DNA of 64,000 nucleotides from UBA11612 sp965228575 (GTDB lineage Bacteria; Pseudomonadota; Alphaproteobacteria; Rhodospirillales; Rhodospirillaceae): the NCBI GenBank assembly GCA_965228575.1, contig CBDDHW010000061.1, positions 1-64,000 of the forward strand, written 5' to 3'. The notes below the pieces were generated by a model. It did no database searches and was not told the DNA's origin. It worked only from the letters and a program-made list of their open reading frames with translations. Positions 45,515 through 60,506 of the stretch are shown piece after piece. The position numbers and the translations under genes are program-made. The first letter of the stretch is position 1. Each line of letters starts with the position of its first letter.

Positions 45515-46891
45515 TTATTCTCTCGACGTAGTCGAGTCTTCTGTTTCAATCATCGCGATATCACCCGATATAGCGAGTGAGGCGAACTTTTGCTCTGCTT
45601 GAGCGCGCGTTTCTTGGAACGCTAATAACTGTTCGCCATTTAATTTCTTTGACGCGGGAAACTTAATCGTCATGGGATTGACTTGTTTTTTCGCGTGCAT
45701 GACTTCGTAATGGAGATGCGGGCCGGTTGCACCACCCGTGGCGCCAACGTAACCAATGATCTCACCTTGTTTGACACGTGTGCCAACATTGATTCCACGT
45801 GCGTAACGGCTCAAGTGTGCGTATGCAGTGGAATAATTTGAGCCGTGTCGAATGCGAATGTAATTGCCGTAGCTTCCCCATCGGCCGCGCTTTTCTATAA
45901 CGCCATCGCCAGCAGCCATGATGGGAGTACCTGTTGGTGCTCCAAAATCTACACCCTTATGCATACGGGTATATCCGAGGATAGGATGACGCCGTGAGCC
46001 GAAGCTTGACGTGAGCCTCGCACCATTCACGGGCGTACGCATAAGCGCTTTGCGAACACCTTCTCCCTTTTCGTTGTAATATCCGTAGTCGCCATCGTCG
46101 TGTTGAAATGCATAAAACTTTAGAGGCGTTCCCCGAAGCGTCATTTCCGCGAGATGAATCGCTTTAGTTCGTACAGGGCGGCCATCGTCCGTCACTTCCT
46201 GTTCGTACATAAGAGCGAAGCTATCACCAGGATGAATATCGCGCTGAAAGTCCACATCATAAGAAAACAAACGAACCATAGCCGTCAAAACGTCCAAGGG
46301 TACGCCTTGCTTGACCGCTTCCTCGTAAAGACTGGACGAAATCGTACCGGTGGCGCGCGCGAATTCACTATGAGTTTCGGCCATAATCTCTTTTGCGCTG
46401 AAACCGCCATCAGCCTGTCGAGTTACAGAAACTGTATGCCCCGGGCTAATTTCCATGCTGATTCCAGAAAGTATGAGCGGTTCACCGTTTACACCTAATG
46501 CGTCATACGCGAGCTCAACTTTTTGCCCGGCGCGCAAGTAACGTGGATTAAATACTGGGTGCATGGCTTGCGCGACGTTATGACTTGTCGTGTTGTCGAG
46601 ACCAGCGTGCGCAAGAACATCGGCAAGTGTGTCGCCACGATCAATTGTGGTGGTTTTTACCGCAAGACCCATCGCCGCCCGGAGCACGCCGCTAATGTTG
46701 CCTGTCCAGTTCGCAGCGTCTGAATTCGTGTGCAGAACCTCTGGGTTAAATGTGGATATCGAAATAGGATCTTCAGGTGTTGTCGGCAGGGCCGAGAACA
46801 CAGACGTTGAAATCATTAAGGCTGATGCCGCGCCAACCAATCCACCAGCGCAGCCGCACAAAAATGTTCCAGGTCGGCGGTTTTTAGTCAT
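45515..46891 (-). CDS. Periplasmic M23 (LytM) peptidoglycan peptidase
   Basis: 458 residues from ATG 46891 with a strong AGGGAG site; a GTG at 46927 is less likely. N-terminal basic stretch and hydrophobic segment (about 10-32) act as anchor or signal, then an OapA/LysM-like region (IDRGDTLADVLAHAG) and a C-terminal M23 domain with intact zinc motifs HKGVDF and GPHLHYEV. Likely DD-endopeptidase acting on cell-wall cross-links. Compare the interrupted M23 gene at 4299-5372. Confidence 0.9.
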   Translation of the reverse strand: MTKNRRPGTFLCGCAGGLVGAASALMISTSVFSALPTTPEDPISISTFNPEVLHTNSDAANWTGNISGVLRAAMGLAVKTTTIDRGDTLADVLAHAGLDNTTSHNVAQAMHPVFNPRYLRAGQKVELAYDALGVNGEPLILSGISMEISPGHTVSVTRQADGGFSAKEIMAETHSEFARATGTISSSLYEEAVKQGVPLDVLTAMVRLFSYDVDFQRDIHPGDSFALMYEQEVTDDGRPVRTKAIHLAEMTLRGTPLKFYAFQHDDGDYGYYNEKGEGVRKALMRTPVNGARLTSSFGSRRHPILGYTRMHKGVDFGAPTGTPIMAAGDGVIEKRGRWGSYGNYIRIRHGSNYSTAYAHLSRYARGINVGTRVKQGEIIGYVGATGGATGPHLHYEVMHAKKQVNPMTIKFPASKKLNGEQLLAFQETRAQAEQKFASLAISGDIAMIETEDSTTSRE

Positions 46892-47293
46892 CTTGCTCCC
46901 TAGAATCCTTGCGTTTTCGCGATCCACTCTCCGCTGAAAACGATTTCCCCTAAAGGTTTCCTACCTTTTTTGGCTCATTACTTGCGATTGCCCGGGACTT
47001 TGACCGAGTCGATTCTACCTGTCAACTCCGATTCTATTGGGGAATCAATCGATTGTCAGGTTTTCTTGAATTTATACAGAAGCCATAGCCGCTGCCCCAG
47101 GTCTTATTCGGGCCGCGACTACGGCGACTTGACGCCCAATACATTGAAAAATATAGAATTTTCGACCAGTCATCGATATGGACGCGATGATCTATGGTGA
47201 CAAAAAACCCCTATGGAGTGCGCCGAAATCCACTTATCCACAGCTATATAAACCTTTGATTCAAAATAATTTTACTCAAAGCCAAAATGGCGC

Positions 47294-47322
47294 TTGACGG
47301 GGGTTGCGCGAACGCTTAGAAC
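47294..47322 (+). promoter_or_regulatory. rRNA operon promoter
   Basis: TTGACG (47294-47299), a 17-base spacer and TAGAAC (47317-47322) match the -35/-10 form often seen before alphaproteobacterial rrn operons. It is about 235 bases upstream of the 16S gene. Confidence 0.65.
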
Positions 47323-47406
47323 CCCGTCTCCGCAGCCGAGGGGCGACTTTGTTGTTTCTCGGAATGGGCGCTTTTCCGCCAAATTTGGCTTAATTCGCTT
47401 CTGCGC

Positions 47407-47418
47407 TGCTCTTTGACA
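47407..47418 (+). promoter_or_regulatory. boxA antitermination site in the 16S leader
   Basis: TGCTCTTTGACA differs by one base from the classical TGCTCTTTAACA boxA bound by NusB/S10. It allows transcription through the untranslated rRNA operon. Confidence 0.8.
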
Positions 47419-47556
47419 TTGTGAAGAGAGAACGAAAGGGATGCGTAGGCGGCGTTCTGTTGAGTATTGAACGTTCCTAAGCATCCGCGCAAATCAAGTA
47501 ATGTGACACAAATCACAATTAGTGATGTGTGCGTTTGTGCAAGGATACTTCAAGTC

Positions 47557-49055
<1,499 letters not shown>

Positions 49056-49235
49056 AAGGATGTTCGCGAAGACGTCTTCGGACTTCTTTTCGGCAACTTG
49101 CAAAAACTAAAAGTCCTATCGGTTCAGGCTGGTAGGCGCTCTCCGACGGAGCGCCGTCTTCGTATCCCTTTCGTAGTAATGATGAACGCGCAATAGCGTC
49201 ACTAATGTTTTGTGTGGTATGCGCGGCAGGCTATC

Positions 49236-49312
49236 GGGCCTGTAGCTCAGTTGGTTAGAGCGCGCGCTTGATAAGCGTGAGGTCGGAAGTTCAAGTCTTC
49301 CCAGGCCCACCA
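49236..49312 (+). tRNA. tRNA-Ile (GAU)
   Basis: 77 bases with encoded CCA, anticodon GAT in CTTGATAAG, T-loop GTTCAAGTC and a closed GGGCCTG/CAGGCCC acceptor stem. Standard spacer tRNA. Confidence 0.97.
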
Positions 49313-49423
49313 TTTCTTCGTGGTTGGACAGCCTGTCCGGCCAGAGAGGTAACATGCAGCCGATAGTTGGAAATTCGAAGCTATCAAGCATGTGGTTAGA
49401 AAGAACGGAGCCATGGTGTTCCT

Positions 49424-49499
49424 GGGGCCATAGCTCAGCTGGGAGAGCGCCGGCTTTGCAAGCCGGAGGTCGTCGGTTCGATCCCGTCTGGCTCCACCA
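49424..49499 (+). tRNA. tRNA-Ala (UGC)
   Basis: 76 bases with encoded CCA, anticodon TGC in CTTTGCAAG, T-loop GTTCGATCC. Second spacer tRNA, 111 bases after tRNA-Ile. Confidence 0.97.
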
Positions 49500-49846
49500 T
49501 CTTGCGTTTAGAAACTTTTTGTCATTACTGCGAATCAACAGTTTGCGAAGCGTCAATTTCGGTTGGCGCTTCGTCGTTCGGCTCTTTGACATCGTGAATA
49601 GGTTGAAAAAACTAAGGTCTTAGTGATGTAGCCCGCACGGCTGCGTCACAATGTCCGTAATTATATTTGTTAAGTAAGCGTCGTTTGATCAGTGTATCTC
49701 GCGATCACTGTGAGAATGTCGTTTGCGGGTTTTGTATCTTCAAAGAGATATGATTGCTGTTACCGGCGCAAAAGCGGTGGCGGTGATCAAAACGAGAGGC
49801 GTTAATACTGTATATTCCGGCGTCATTAGCGGCGTCTGAGTATACG
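49500..49846 (+). other. tRNA-Ala to 23S spacer with processing region
   Basis: 347 bases. Contains a second boxA and, near the end, sequences able to pair with the region after the 23S gene for RNase III processing. No gene. Confidence 0.6.
49580..49591 (+). promoter_or_regulatory. boxA antitermination site before 23S
   Basis: GGCTCTTTGACA, a near copy of the leader boxA including the following GTGAA, in the expected place ahead of the 23S gene. Confidence 0.75.
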
Positions 49847-52585
<2,739 letters not shown>

Positions 52586-52676
52586 CGTATGCTCAGACGC
52601 CGAGATACATCTCCCGCATGCGGAATAGCTTTAAAAAAGCAGACCTTAGTTTTTCTTCTTGTCTCTGGTTTCAGAT

Positions 52677-52794
52677 GACCTGGTGATAATGGCGAGGATG
52701 AAACACCCGATCCCATCCCGAACTCGGTCGTGAAAAGCCTCAGCGCCGATGGTACTGCATCTTAAGGTGTGGGAGAGTAGGACGTCGCCAGGTC
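52677..52794 (+). rRNA. rrf: 5S ribosomal RNA
   Basis: 118 bases; the ends GACCTGG and CCAGGTC form helix I, and the interior has CCCGATCCCATCCCGAACTCG-type sequence (loop C) and GGGAGAGTAGGACG. Confidence 0.95.
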
Positions 52795-52972
52795 TTCTGA
52801 GACCAGAGCGGAAGAAAAGATTGAAAACGAAACATAAAAATTAGGAATAGCGTTTTCTTTCAACCTGTCACGATGCTCAGAGACATTCTCGCCGGCTGTT
52901 TATTGTTCCTTTCAATTTATGGTCGGGGAAACGTCTCGGCGAATTGTGATCCGCGCAGGCGGTTTACACTGA

Positions 52973-54639
<1,667 letters not shown>

Positions 54640-54643
<4 letters not shown>

Positions 54644-55755
54644 TTGGATCCCCTTTGGAGGGTTGACTTTGAAACATTGCGCGGACGCTTGGTTCCGGGA
54701 AGAGTACGTCTGAGACGATGGATGAGCTGAGCGTGCCTTTGGCTCGCGAGTATAGCCTCGGCGGCAATGTAATGCTCATGTGTTGTTTTGCGCGTTGCAT
54801 GTCCGAGCATTGCGCGGGCGGTATCGATCTCCTCGGGTTTGAGTACGCTGATGCTCGTGGCGACCATACGCCGGAACTTGTGAGGATTGATGTGATCGTT
54901 TAACTCGCGGCGCGTGAACTTAGTCATTTGAAGGGAGAGCCCGTGCTCGCTGATGGGTGTGCCTCGGTACGATATCCAAAGGCGCTCGGAGATATTTCCC
55001 CTCAAAAGGGCGGGCCGCACGGAGTCTAGGTAGCGTTTGATGAAGGGGATAATCTCGCTAGGTAAAAGCGCCATGTAAGGAATTCCCATCTTGGCGTCCA
55101 CGCCAGGGACGCTGATGCACCAGGAAGTACCGCGTTGCCTCAATTCTTGACCGACCCGCAAAGCTGTGAAGTTCTTGAGACGCATGGGCGCTAGGCAAAG
55201 GAGGAGGACCATTAGCCAGTTCCTGTACGCTACGGCACCGGACATTGGGTGGGAGCCATTGCGCAGTGGAATTTTGCGCAGAGCCTTTATGGCTTTGAGA
55301 GCTACTTCGGGCGCAAGCCGGGTGGGGGCTTGTGTTTCGTGGTTCTCGTCTGCCTCAGCGCGGACAAAATTTGCCAGCCTCTTGAGCCATTCCCAGTCGT
55401 GGCCTGGTATTAGCGCCAGCATGACGCACATGAGTTCCGCGATCCGCTGGGCGATGGTCTGGGACGCGCAATCCTGACTCTCAAGGTGATCGATGTACTG
55501 CTCCATGGTCGCAGGTGTCACGCGGTGCCGCGGTGTTAATGACGTATCAATACCTGCTTGGATACAGAACCCCAGCCAACGCCCATAGCCGCGGCGAAAC
55601 TTGTGCTGTGTCGCTGAACTCCACTCGGCCGCTCGGCTGCAATTCGGGTCCAATAACCGCACCGGTCCGATGGCCTTTTGCCAAAGGATTTGGTCTGCCT
55701 CCGGCCACTCAACGACAGGCAAGCAACGGCGGTTGGGATCGTAAGTTCTGGCCAT
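54640..55755 (-). CDS. Tyrosine recombinase 2 of the island
   Basis: 371 residues. Catalytic set complete: Arg192 (APMRLKNFTALR), His292 and Arg295 (PHKFRRMVAT), His319 (MLGHATRKTTHEHY) and Tyr329. The SAM-like N-terminal core-binding domain lies around 40-130. It starts 9 bases after tyrosine recombinase 1 and overlaps the serine recombinase start (ATGA), so all three are probably one transcript. Confidence 0.88.
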
Positions 55756-55764
55756 GGTGGGTAC

Positions 55765-57447
55765 CTAGATTTGCGGGGCCAAACGGGCCCGGGACTTGAG
55801 AATGGTGTTCTGGGCCGCTGCAATCAGGTGCCGCTCTGCGAACGATGTATAGCTATGACGGATGACTGTATCGTCTCTATCACCCAAGAAGGCCCTGACA
55901 GCCTCGAACGCGTTGGGATTTTCCTTAAGGTGCAAGGTGGCACCTAAAGCGCGGAAGAGGTGGGTGTTGAACTCGGCGCTGAGATTACTTTCGATCTTCT
56001 CTGAGATCTGATCGCCGAGGGTCTTTTCGCGTTTGTGGTTTTCTCCCCGGCCTGGAAAAAGCCAGCCGCCTTTCTGATCATAAAGGCGCAGTGCTCGCTT
56101 GATGAACGCGACGCTATCGTGGGGAATGACATAGGTCAGTTTGTTGCTGTTCTTGGTGTCCGCCCTGTTCACCCGGACGATCCAGTGTGTTTTGCCCCGT
56201 TTCTGTACCTCCTGAATTTGCTGGTTCAGGTTGAGCTCTGTTAAGTTTTTCAGGCGCAAGGGCGCGAACAGCTCAATCTCTATGGCAATGGCGACTTGGG
56301 CATAGACGGCGGCATACCTAGGTTTGACGGATTTGCGCTCCGCAATACCTAAGAGCTTCCGAGGTAAGTGAAGAAGTGCAGCCAAAACCCGCTCGTCCTC
56401 AAAAGGTTCCAGCCGCTCCTCCGAGCGAACTCCAAGCCTGCTTTCTTGCGGTTCAAGTCCCAACGATATGCGCCGCAAAAGATTAAGTTGAGCCGCTGGG
56501 GCTTTGACGTGATGTTTGGCAACCGCACGAAGGGCATTGGCGAGACCAAACAGGGCATCGGTCTGCACTCCGTTCTGCCTGTTTAGTAGGAACTCAAGGG
56601 CGGAGGTGAAGTTGTCGGGGTCAATGAGAACCGATAAATCAACAAGTCTTTCATTTGGGAACCCGGACATCACGAGCGCCGAGGCGGCCTTATAGATTTG
56701 ATGGCGCCTGTGCTTGATGGTCGCTGACCTCAAAGCACGGCGTGGACCTTCAGCACTCAACCGGTCGGGACGGCTAAGCCTGTCCAACCATTTTGTCACG
56801 TCCTGCTGGAAGGACTCGCAAAACCGGGATTCCTCCAGGGTCCATCTGTATTTGCGCGGCGGTTCCAGGTGAAGGGGTCTATTCGGCCAGCCCTGATACT
56901 CGTTGATACACCTATTCCATGCGCGGATCGCGGCACGCACATGCTGTTCGGGTTTGTCCGAGTCCTGACTGGCGACGATGTCGCGCCGGAAGGCTTGAAC
57001 GGCCTTGTCATCGACCCGTTCAGGAGTAATACCTGAAGCCGAACAAAAAGCCATAAATCGGCTGAGTTTCCAGAGAACGGGTTGGTTGGCGACGTGGGCC
57101 CGCAATGCTGCCCATTCATGGCTCAGAGGCACGAACTCCGTTGCTCGCCCTTTCCCTGTCACCGTCCGGACCAGAAACCTCAGTTCCGACTTGGTGTTCG
57201 CTAGGGTTTTTCTACCCTTTTCACCAGGCCCGGGTTTGGTCCGGTTCAGTTGCCGCATGAGGTACGGCAGGTGGGCGGGTAGTTGAGCGGTAGACTTTCT
57301 GAGAAGCCGCCCGGCTTTAGTAACGGCGCATTTAACACGATCGATACGTCCGTGCGGAATATCTCCTCGTGAAATGAGATTGACTAGGGCTTGATCTAAA
57401 GAAATTACAGATGGATCAATACTTGCGCTCATGGGCATATAGTTCAT
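55765..57447 (-). CDS. Tyrosine recombinase 1 of the island (long, non-canonical motif)
   Basis: 560 residues, longer than usual integrases because of an extended N-terminal half. Arg398 (FAPLRLKNLTEL), His496 and Arg499 (NTHLFRALGA) and Tyr533 (RHSYTS) are present, but the usual LGH of box III reads LGD (Asp523). It may be catalytically altered or a partner protein to recombinase 2. First gene of the recombinase operon, about 155 bases after the small HTH gene. Confidence 0.85.
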   Translation of the reverse strand: MNYMPMSASIDPSVISLDQALVNLISRGDIPHGRIDRVKCAVTKAGRLLRKSTAQLPAHLPYLMRQLNRTKPGPGEKGRKTLANTKSELRFLVRTVTGKGRATEFVPLSHEWAALRAHVANQPVLWKLSRFMAFCSASGITPERVDDKAVQAFRRDIVASQDSDKPEQHVRAAIRAWNRCINEYQGWPNRPLHLEPPRKYRWTLEESRFCESFQQDVTKWLDRLSRPDRLSAEGPRRALRSATIKHRRHQIYKAASALVMSGFPNERLVDLSVLIDPDNFTSALEFLLNRQNGVQTDALFGLANALRAVAKHHVKAPAAQLNLLRRISLGLEPQESRLGVRSEERLEPFEDERVLAALLHLPRKLLGIAERKSVKPRYAAVYAQVAIAIEIELFAPLRLKNLTELNLNQQIQEVQKRGKTHWIVRVNRADTKNSNKLTYVIPHDSVAFIKRALRLYDQKGGWLFPGRGENHKREKTLGDQISEKIESNLSAEFNTHLFRALGATLHLKENPNAFEAVRAFLGDRDDTVIRHSYTSFAERHLIAAAQNTILKSRARLAPQI

Positions 57448-57602
57448 GGGATCAATTCCTTCAATTCAAGGTGGTGACTAAGGACGTCAAAGCCGGACAA
57501 ACCGTCATTTCTGGGAACCTGTAGCATAGTTATCGGTCGGGTATTCCGAGGTGGCATGTTCCCAACGTATGAGTAAAAACAAGACATTGCGGGACAAACC
57601 AT

Positions 57603-57821
57603 TCAGCTCAGCGTGCCGTGCGCGAGCAACGCTTCGAGATCATTCAAGCGAACGCGCAGGTGACCCTTACCTTTCGGAGAAGGGAGGCGTGAAGCTGGTA
57701 GAAGCTTGTTCTTGATCCAACGTTTGATGGTTCTTGAACTCACGCCGGCCCGCAAAGCGGCTTCTTTAACGGAGAGCCATTTTACTTGCGCATCGAGCAA
57801 CGAATTAGTTGCTTTGGTCAT
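57603..57821 (-). CDS. Excisionase-like HTH protein
   Basis: 72 residues with a MerR/Xis-type winged helix: WLSVKEAALRAGVSSRTIKRWI, then RLPSPKGKGHLRVRLNDLEALLA. Such small proteins direct excision or control integrase genes. It lies upstream of the recombinase operon on the same strand and overlaps the following short ORF by 17 bases. Confidence 0.82.
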   Translation of the reverse strand: MTKATNSLLDAQVKWLSVKEAALRAGVSSRTIKRWIKNKLLPASRLPSPKGKGHLRVRLNDLEALLAHGTLS

Positions 57822-57996
57822 GGTCGTATTCTCCGGAGCTGGTGTTGGACTGTTCGGTGCGACTCGCGACGTCGGCCGCAGCCTGGCGGGCGAGGAGACG
57901 AGCCAAAGCGGTCAATGCGTCGTGCCGATAAGGACCTTTGGAGAGGTCCGAATCGTTGTTAGCGGTGTTGGATACGATTGGGGAGCTGCGCTTCAT
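57805..57996 (-). CDS. Short hypothetical ORF upstream of the HTH gene
   Basis: 63 residues, polar, with a helical stretch DALTALARLLARQAAADVAS. No family recognised. Its end overlaps the start of the HTH gene, and the overlap and strand suggest coupling, but it could be a chance frame. Confidence 0.4.
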   Translation of the reverse strand: MKRSSPIVSNTANNDSDLSKGPYRHDALTALARLLARQAAADVASRTEQSNTSSGEYDHDQSN

Positions 57997-58078
57997 ACGC
58001 GCAATTCTCTGTTTAAATGCCCCAGCAAGTCCAAGTGGTAAACTCCGCTTTCATAAACGGAGTTTCGGAATAACTGAA

Positions 58079-58867
58079 TCAGCCTAGGTCAGACTCTGTC
58101 CAAAGCGTGCGCGCCGCTGCATGGCGTACAGCAGCGCGCATAGCGTAGGGAAATACCGGATGTTCGGGCAAAAAATGTGCGAATGCCCCTGCCGCAAAGA
58201 AGTAAAACCGTGACTTAGGCTTTTCCGTCTCCAGGTCAATGGTGAATTTTGGTTGCTCACCAGTGAATTCAAAGTAAATTCGCGCCAGCCGAGTTGCTGC
58301 CGCTGCCACTCTAGGATCGGATTTCCGGCCGCGGTCGCTCAAGACTTGTCCCTGCATAGCCGCCAAATCATTGGCGTGTTCGCGTAAGATGCGGAGTGCA
58401 GCCCCCAGACGTTCCACGTCGCGATCCGGAAACTCACGTAGTTTAGAATTACCTTCTACGGCGTCTTCGATTTCCCGCCTAGCCGAGTCACTAAGATCGC
58501 TTATTGCTTCAATAAGCGGTGGTATAACTTTAACAACCCGTTTCAATGATGCGGATAGCCGGTGATTGGTGGTCATTGGCGCCGGATTGGAGAACGATTC
58601 GCCGATAGCTCTTCCCGTCTTCATAGCAAGGGACTCGCGGGCTTGAGGAGTCAGCCGGCCTACGCCTTTCGGCTTGAAGGTTTTGGCAAGAGCGTCCCAG
58701 TTATTCTGAATAGCCGCGTAGCGCGTTTCCTCGGTTCGGGCGCGATGGGCGTAATACGCTGTTTGCGATATCTCTTCATTGGCACAAGCGGTTTCTATGG
58801 TCTCGCCATTTCTCCGACGCCGGTCAACTCGTTCAAATGTGGAAATCGAAATGCAACGACGGCTCAT
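58079..58867 (-). CDS. Island protein with transposase-like N-terminal HTH
   Basis: 262 residues. The N-terminus (STFERVDRRRRNGETIETACANEEIS) reads like the helix-turn-helix of transposase/resolvase regulators ("cycle of rounds of TACRAEGIS" type). The middle is helical and charged (SLKRVVKVIPPLIEAISDLSD), the end hydrophobic-aromatic (FYFFAAGAFAHFLPEHP). No known function. It lies in line with the HTH and recombinase genes and may belong to element maintenance. Confidence 0.65.
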   Translation of the reverse strand: MSRRCISISTFERVDRRRRNGETIETACANEEISQTAYYAHRARTEETRYAAIQNNWDALAKTFKPKGVGRLTPQARESLAMKTGRAIGESFSNPAPMTTNHRLSASLKRVVKVIPPLIEAISDLSDSARREIEDAVEGNSKLREFPDRDVERLGAALRILREHANDLAAMQGQVLSDRGRKSDPRVAAAATRLARIYFEFTGEQPKFTIDLETEKPKSRFYFFAAGAFAHFLPEHPVFPYAMRAAVRHAAARTLWTESDLG

Positions 58868-58923
58868 ATCTGATTAACCAGAGAGTCCCTTGGTTAGTTA
58901 ATTTTGGCTGTCTAGGGTGGCCG

Positions 58924-59139
58924 TTACCGCTTGCCGCTCTTGACGAGATCAATCACACCGACGCCAAGTGCCGAAGCTAATTCGTAGAGAGTGACGATTG
59001 TCGGGTTTCGCTGACCTCGCTCCAACCCGCTCAAATACTGCTGGCTGAAGCCGGATCGATCAGCAAACTCTTCCTGAGTTAGCCGCTTTTCTTGCCGAAT
59101 TCGTTTCAGATTGCGGCCTACAAGCTTACGCATGTCCAT
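58924..59139 (-). CDS. XRE-family transcriptional regulator
   Basis: About 71 residues from ATG 59139; a GTG at 59163 gives 79 but overlaps a TATAGT that could be its -10 element. Cro/C1-type HTH: LKRIRQEKRLTQEEFADRSGFSQQYLSGLERGQRNPT. It is divergent from the RDD-to-ATPase gene run and probably represses it and itself. Confidence 0.88.
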   Translation of the reverse strand: MDMRKLVGRNLKRIRQEKRLTQEEFADRSGFSQQYLSGLERGQRNPTIVTLYELASALGVGVIDLVKSGKR

Positions 59140-59147
59140 GCGTAAGC
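59124..59147. promoter_or_regulatory. Perfect inverted repeat at the start of the XRE gene
   Basis: GCTTACGCAT and ATGCGTAAGC, 10-base arms with a 4-base centre. It covers the likely start codons of the XRE regulator and faces the divergent operon, so an autoregulatory operator is plausible. Confidence 0.55.
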
Positions 59148-59235
59148 GTTGACCAATACGCACTATAAGTTTATCAACTATATTATGTATTTAGGGTTGT
59201 GTTGGTCGAATGGTTAACGGAACGGAGTAGCTGTC

Positions 59236-60174
59236 GTGGGCGAAGTGACGCGCGGCCAAAGGCTTCTAATTCTTATCGTGGGTCTCGCTGTGGTAACGAC
59301 TTTGGTGTTCCCGCCATTCACCATGAATTGGCCCAACATCGAACATAATATGGGCTACGCGCCAATATTCCTGCCACCGGCCATAGGTGAGAGAACCGCA
59401 AATGTTGATATTCAACTTCTGTTAATCCAATGGGCGGGCATTGCTCTTGCGGCCGGATGTGGTTGGCTGTTTCTGGCGTGCAGCCAAACCTCGTCATCAA
59501 ATTGGCGGAAAGATAATATTTGTACCGTAGATATTCCAGCGCTCCCCTTAAGCTCACAAGCGTGGAGACGTCTCTGGGCTACGAATATCGACTTCTTATT
59601 GGTCGTTGCCGGCGTGAACATAGCTCTACTGGTAACCGGGTGGCGTTGGTCTGGACAGATTGTGATGGCGATCTTGGTGGGCACATTGATCACAGTGGCC
59701 GTGACCGCTGTATTGCAAGCCGCTTTCCTATCGCTTTTCTGTACGACGCCTGGCAAAGCGCTCATGGGAATCCGCGTTGTTTGCGGGGATGGAAAACGTC
59801 TGACCTTTTGGGGCGCATTCAAGAGAAGCCTCAACGTCCTCGTAGGAGGTTGTGGCCTATATCTATTCTTTCCAATTCTACAACTTCCACTGTTCTGGAT
59901 GCACTTTAACATCCTCAAAAGGGAAGGTGTGTGTGATTGGGACCGGGCTCCGGGCATCAGTAATCGGCTGACCGTAGTTCCCTCTACTTGGTTGCGACCA
60001 GTTTTTGGGGCCTCCATATGTTTAATGGTGTTAGTCGGAATTTCGTTTTCCGCGGGGCTAATGCAGTTGCGGCCACAGGCCACCGAAATGACTGTTCAGG
60101 AGTTGGGCGACTGCTTTAGGGAAGGGGCTCAATCCGAGGGTGAGTGCATTGATCAATTTCTGGAGATTGAATAA
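59236..60174 (+). CDS. RDD-family membrane protein
   Basis: 312 residues, GTG start, with membrane segments near 8-26, 60-80, 116-132, 140-165, 205-225 and 255-275. The RDD signature is visible: RLWATNIDFLLVV and TTPGKALMGIRVV. RDD proteins are inner-membrane proteins of mixed or unknown function, some linked to ion exchange. It is first in a + strand run leading to the nuclease and ATPase genes; the next frame starts 2 bases after its stop. Confidence 0.85.
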   Translation: MGEVTRGQRLLILIVGLAVVTTLVFPPFTMNWPNIEHNMGYAPIFLPPAIGERTANVDIQLLLIQWAGIALAAGCGWLFLACSQTSSSNWRKDNICTVDIPALPLSSQAWRRLWATNIDFLLVVAGVNIALLVTGWRWSGQIVMAILVGTLITVAVTAVLQAAFLSLFCTTPGKALMGIRVVCGDGKRLTFWGAFKRSLNVLVGGCGLYLFFPILQLPLFWMHFNILKREGVCDWDRAPGISNRLTVVPSTWLRPVFGASICLMVLVGISFSAGLMQLRPQATEMTVQELGDCFREGAQSEGECIDQFLEIE

Positions 60175-60176
60175 GG

Positions 60177-60497
60177 GTGGGATACGCCTTTGAGCGAGGA
60201 CTCATAAATTACGATTATTCGTCATTTCAAATTTCGCATGCCGAGCGGCTTGGCGCCGGATCATCGACCTCTAACTTGATACTGCGCATTGGAATCCAAG
60301 CTAATGGGGACTCACTGTGAAGGCGCCCTCGAGGTAAGCATCTCGATTTCGAGGCGACCGCCCCTGACGAAATTTCTGTTGTTCCCAAGTCCATGATTGC
60401 CCCCTCAGCGGATGAGCAATTGGTTGAGGGTGCGGAAATTTCGGAAGAACCACGCTCTGTGCAACCCATGGTTGCGTTCGGCGAAGATGTTGGATAA
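60177..60497 (+). pseudogene. Small ORF interrupted by an in-frame TGA, before the nuclease gene
   Basis: From GTG 60177 the frame gives 47 residues (VGYAFERGLINYDYSSFQIS at the start, then GAGSSTSNLILRIGI), a TGA at 60318-60320, and continues in the same frame for 58 codons (…DFEATAPDEISVVPKS, SADEQLVEGAEISEEPRS) to TAA 60495. Composition looks coding on both sides. It ends 9 bases before the DUF4297 start. It could be a damaged gene, a pair of compensating indels around 60310-60345, or two tiny proteins. No family recognised. Confidence 0.5.
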
Positions 60498-60506
60498 CGT
60501 CCTTGA

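Larger units (their letters stand above)
46892..47556. other. Intergenic region upstream of the rRNA operon
   Basis: 665 bases without a gene. The right half holds the rRNA promoter and leader (listed separately) and one perfect DnaA-box sequence TTATCCACA at 47234-47242. The left half is AT-rich and holds nothing recognisable. Confidence 0.6.

Noticed and set aside
47234..47242. Perfect DnaA box TTATCCACA upstream of the rRNA operon as a sign of a replication origin
   Set aside because: A single box; no cluster, no AT-rich unwinding region and no typical origin neighbour genes.
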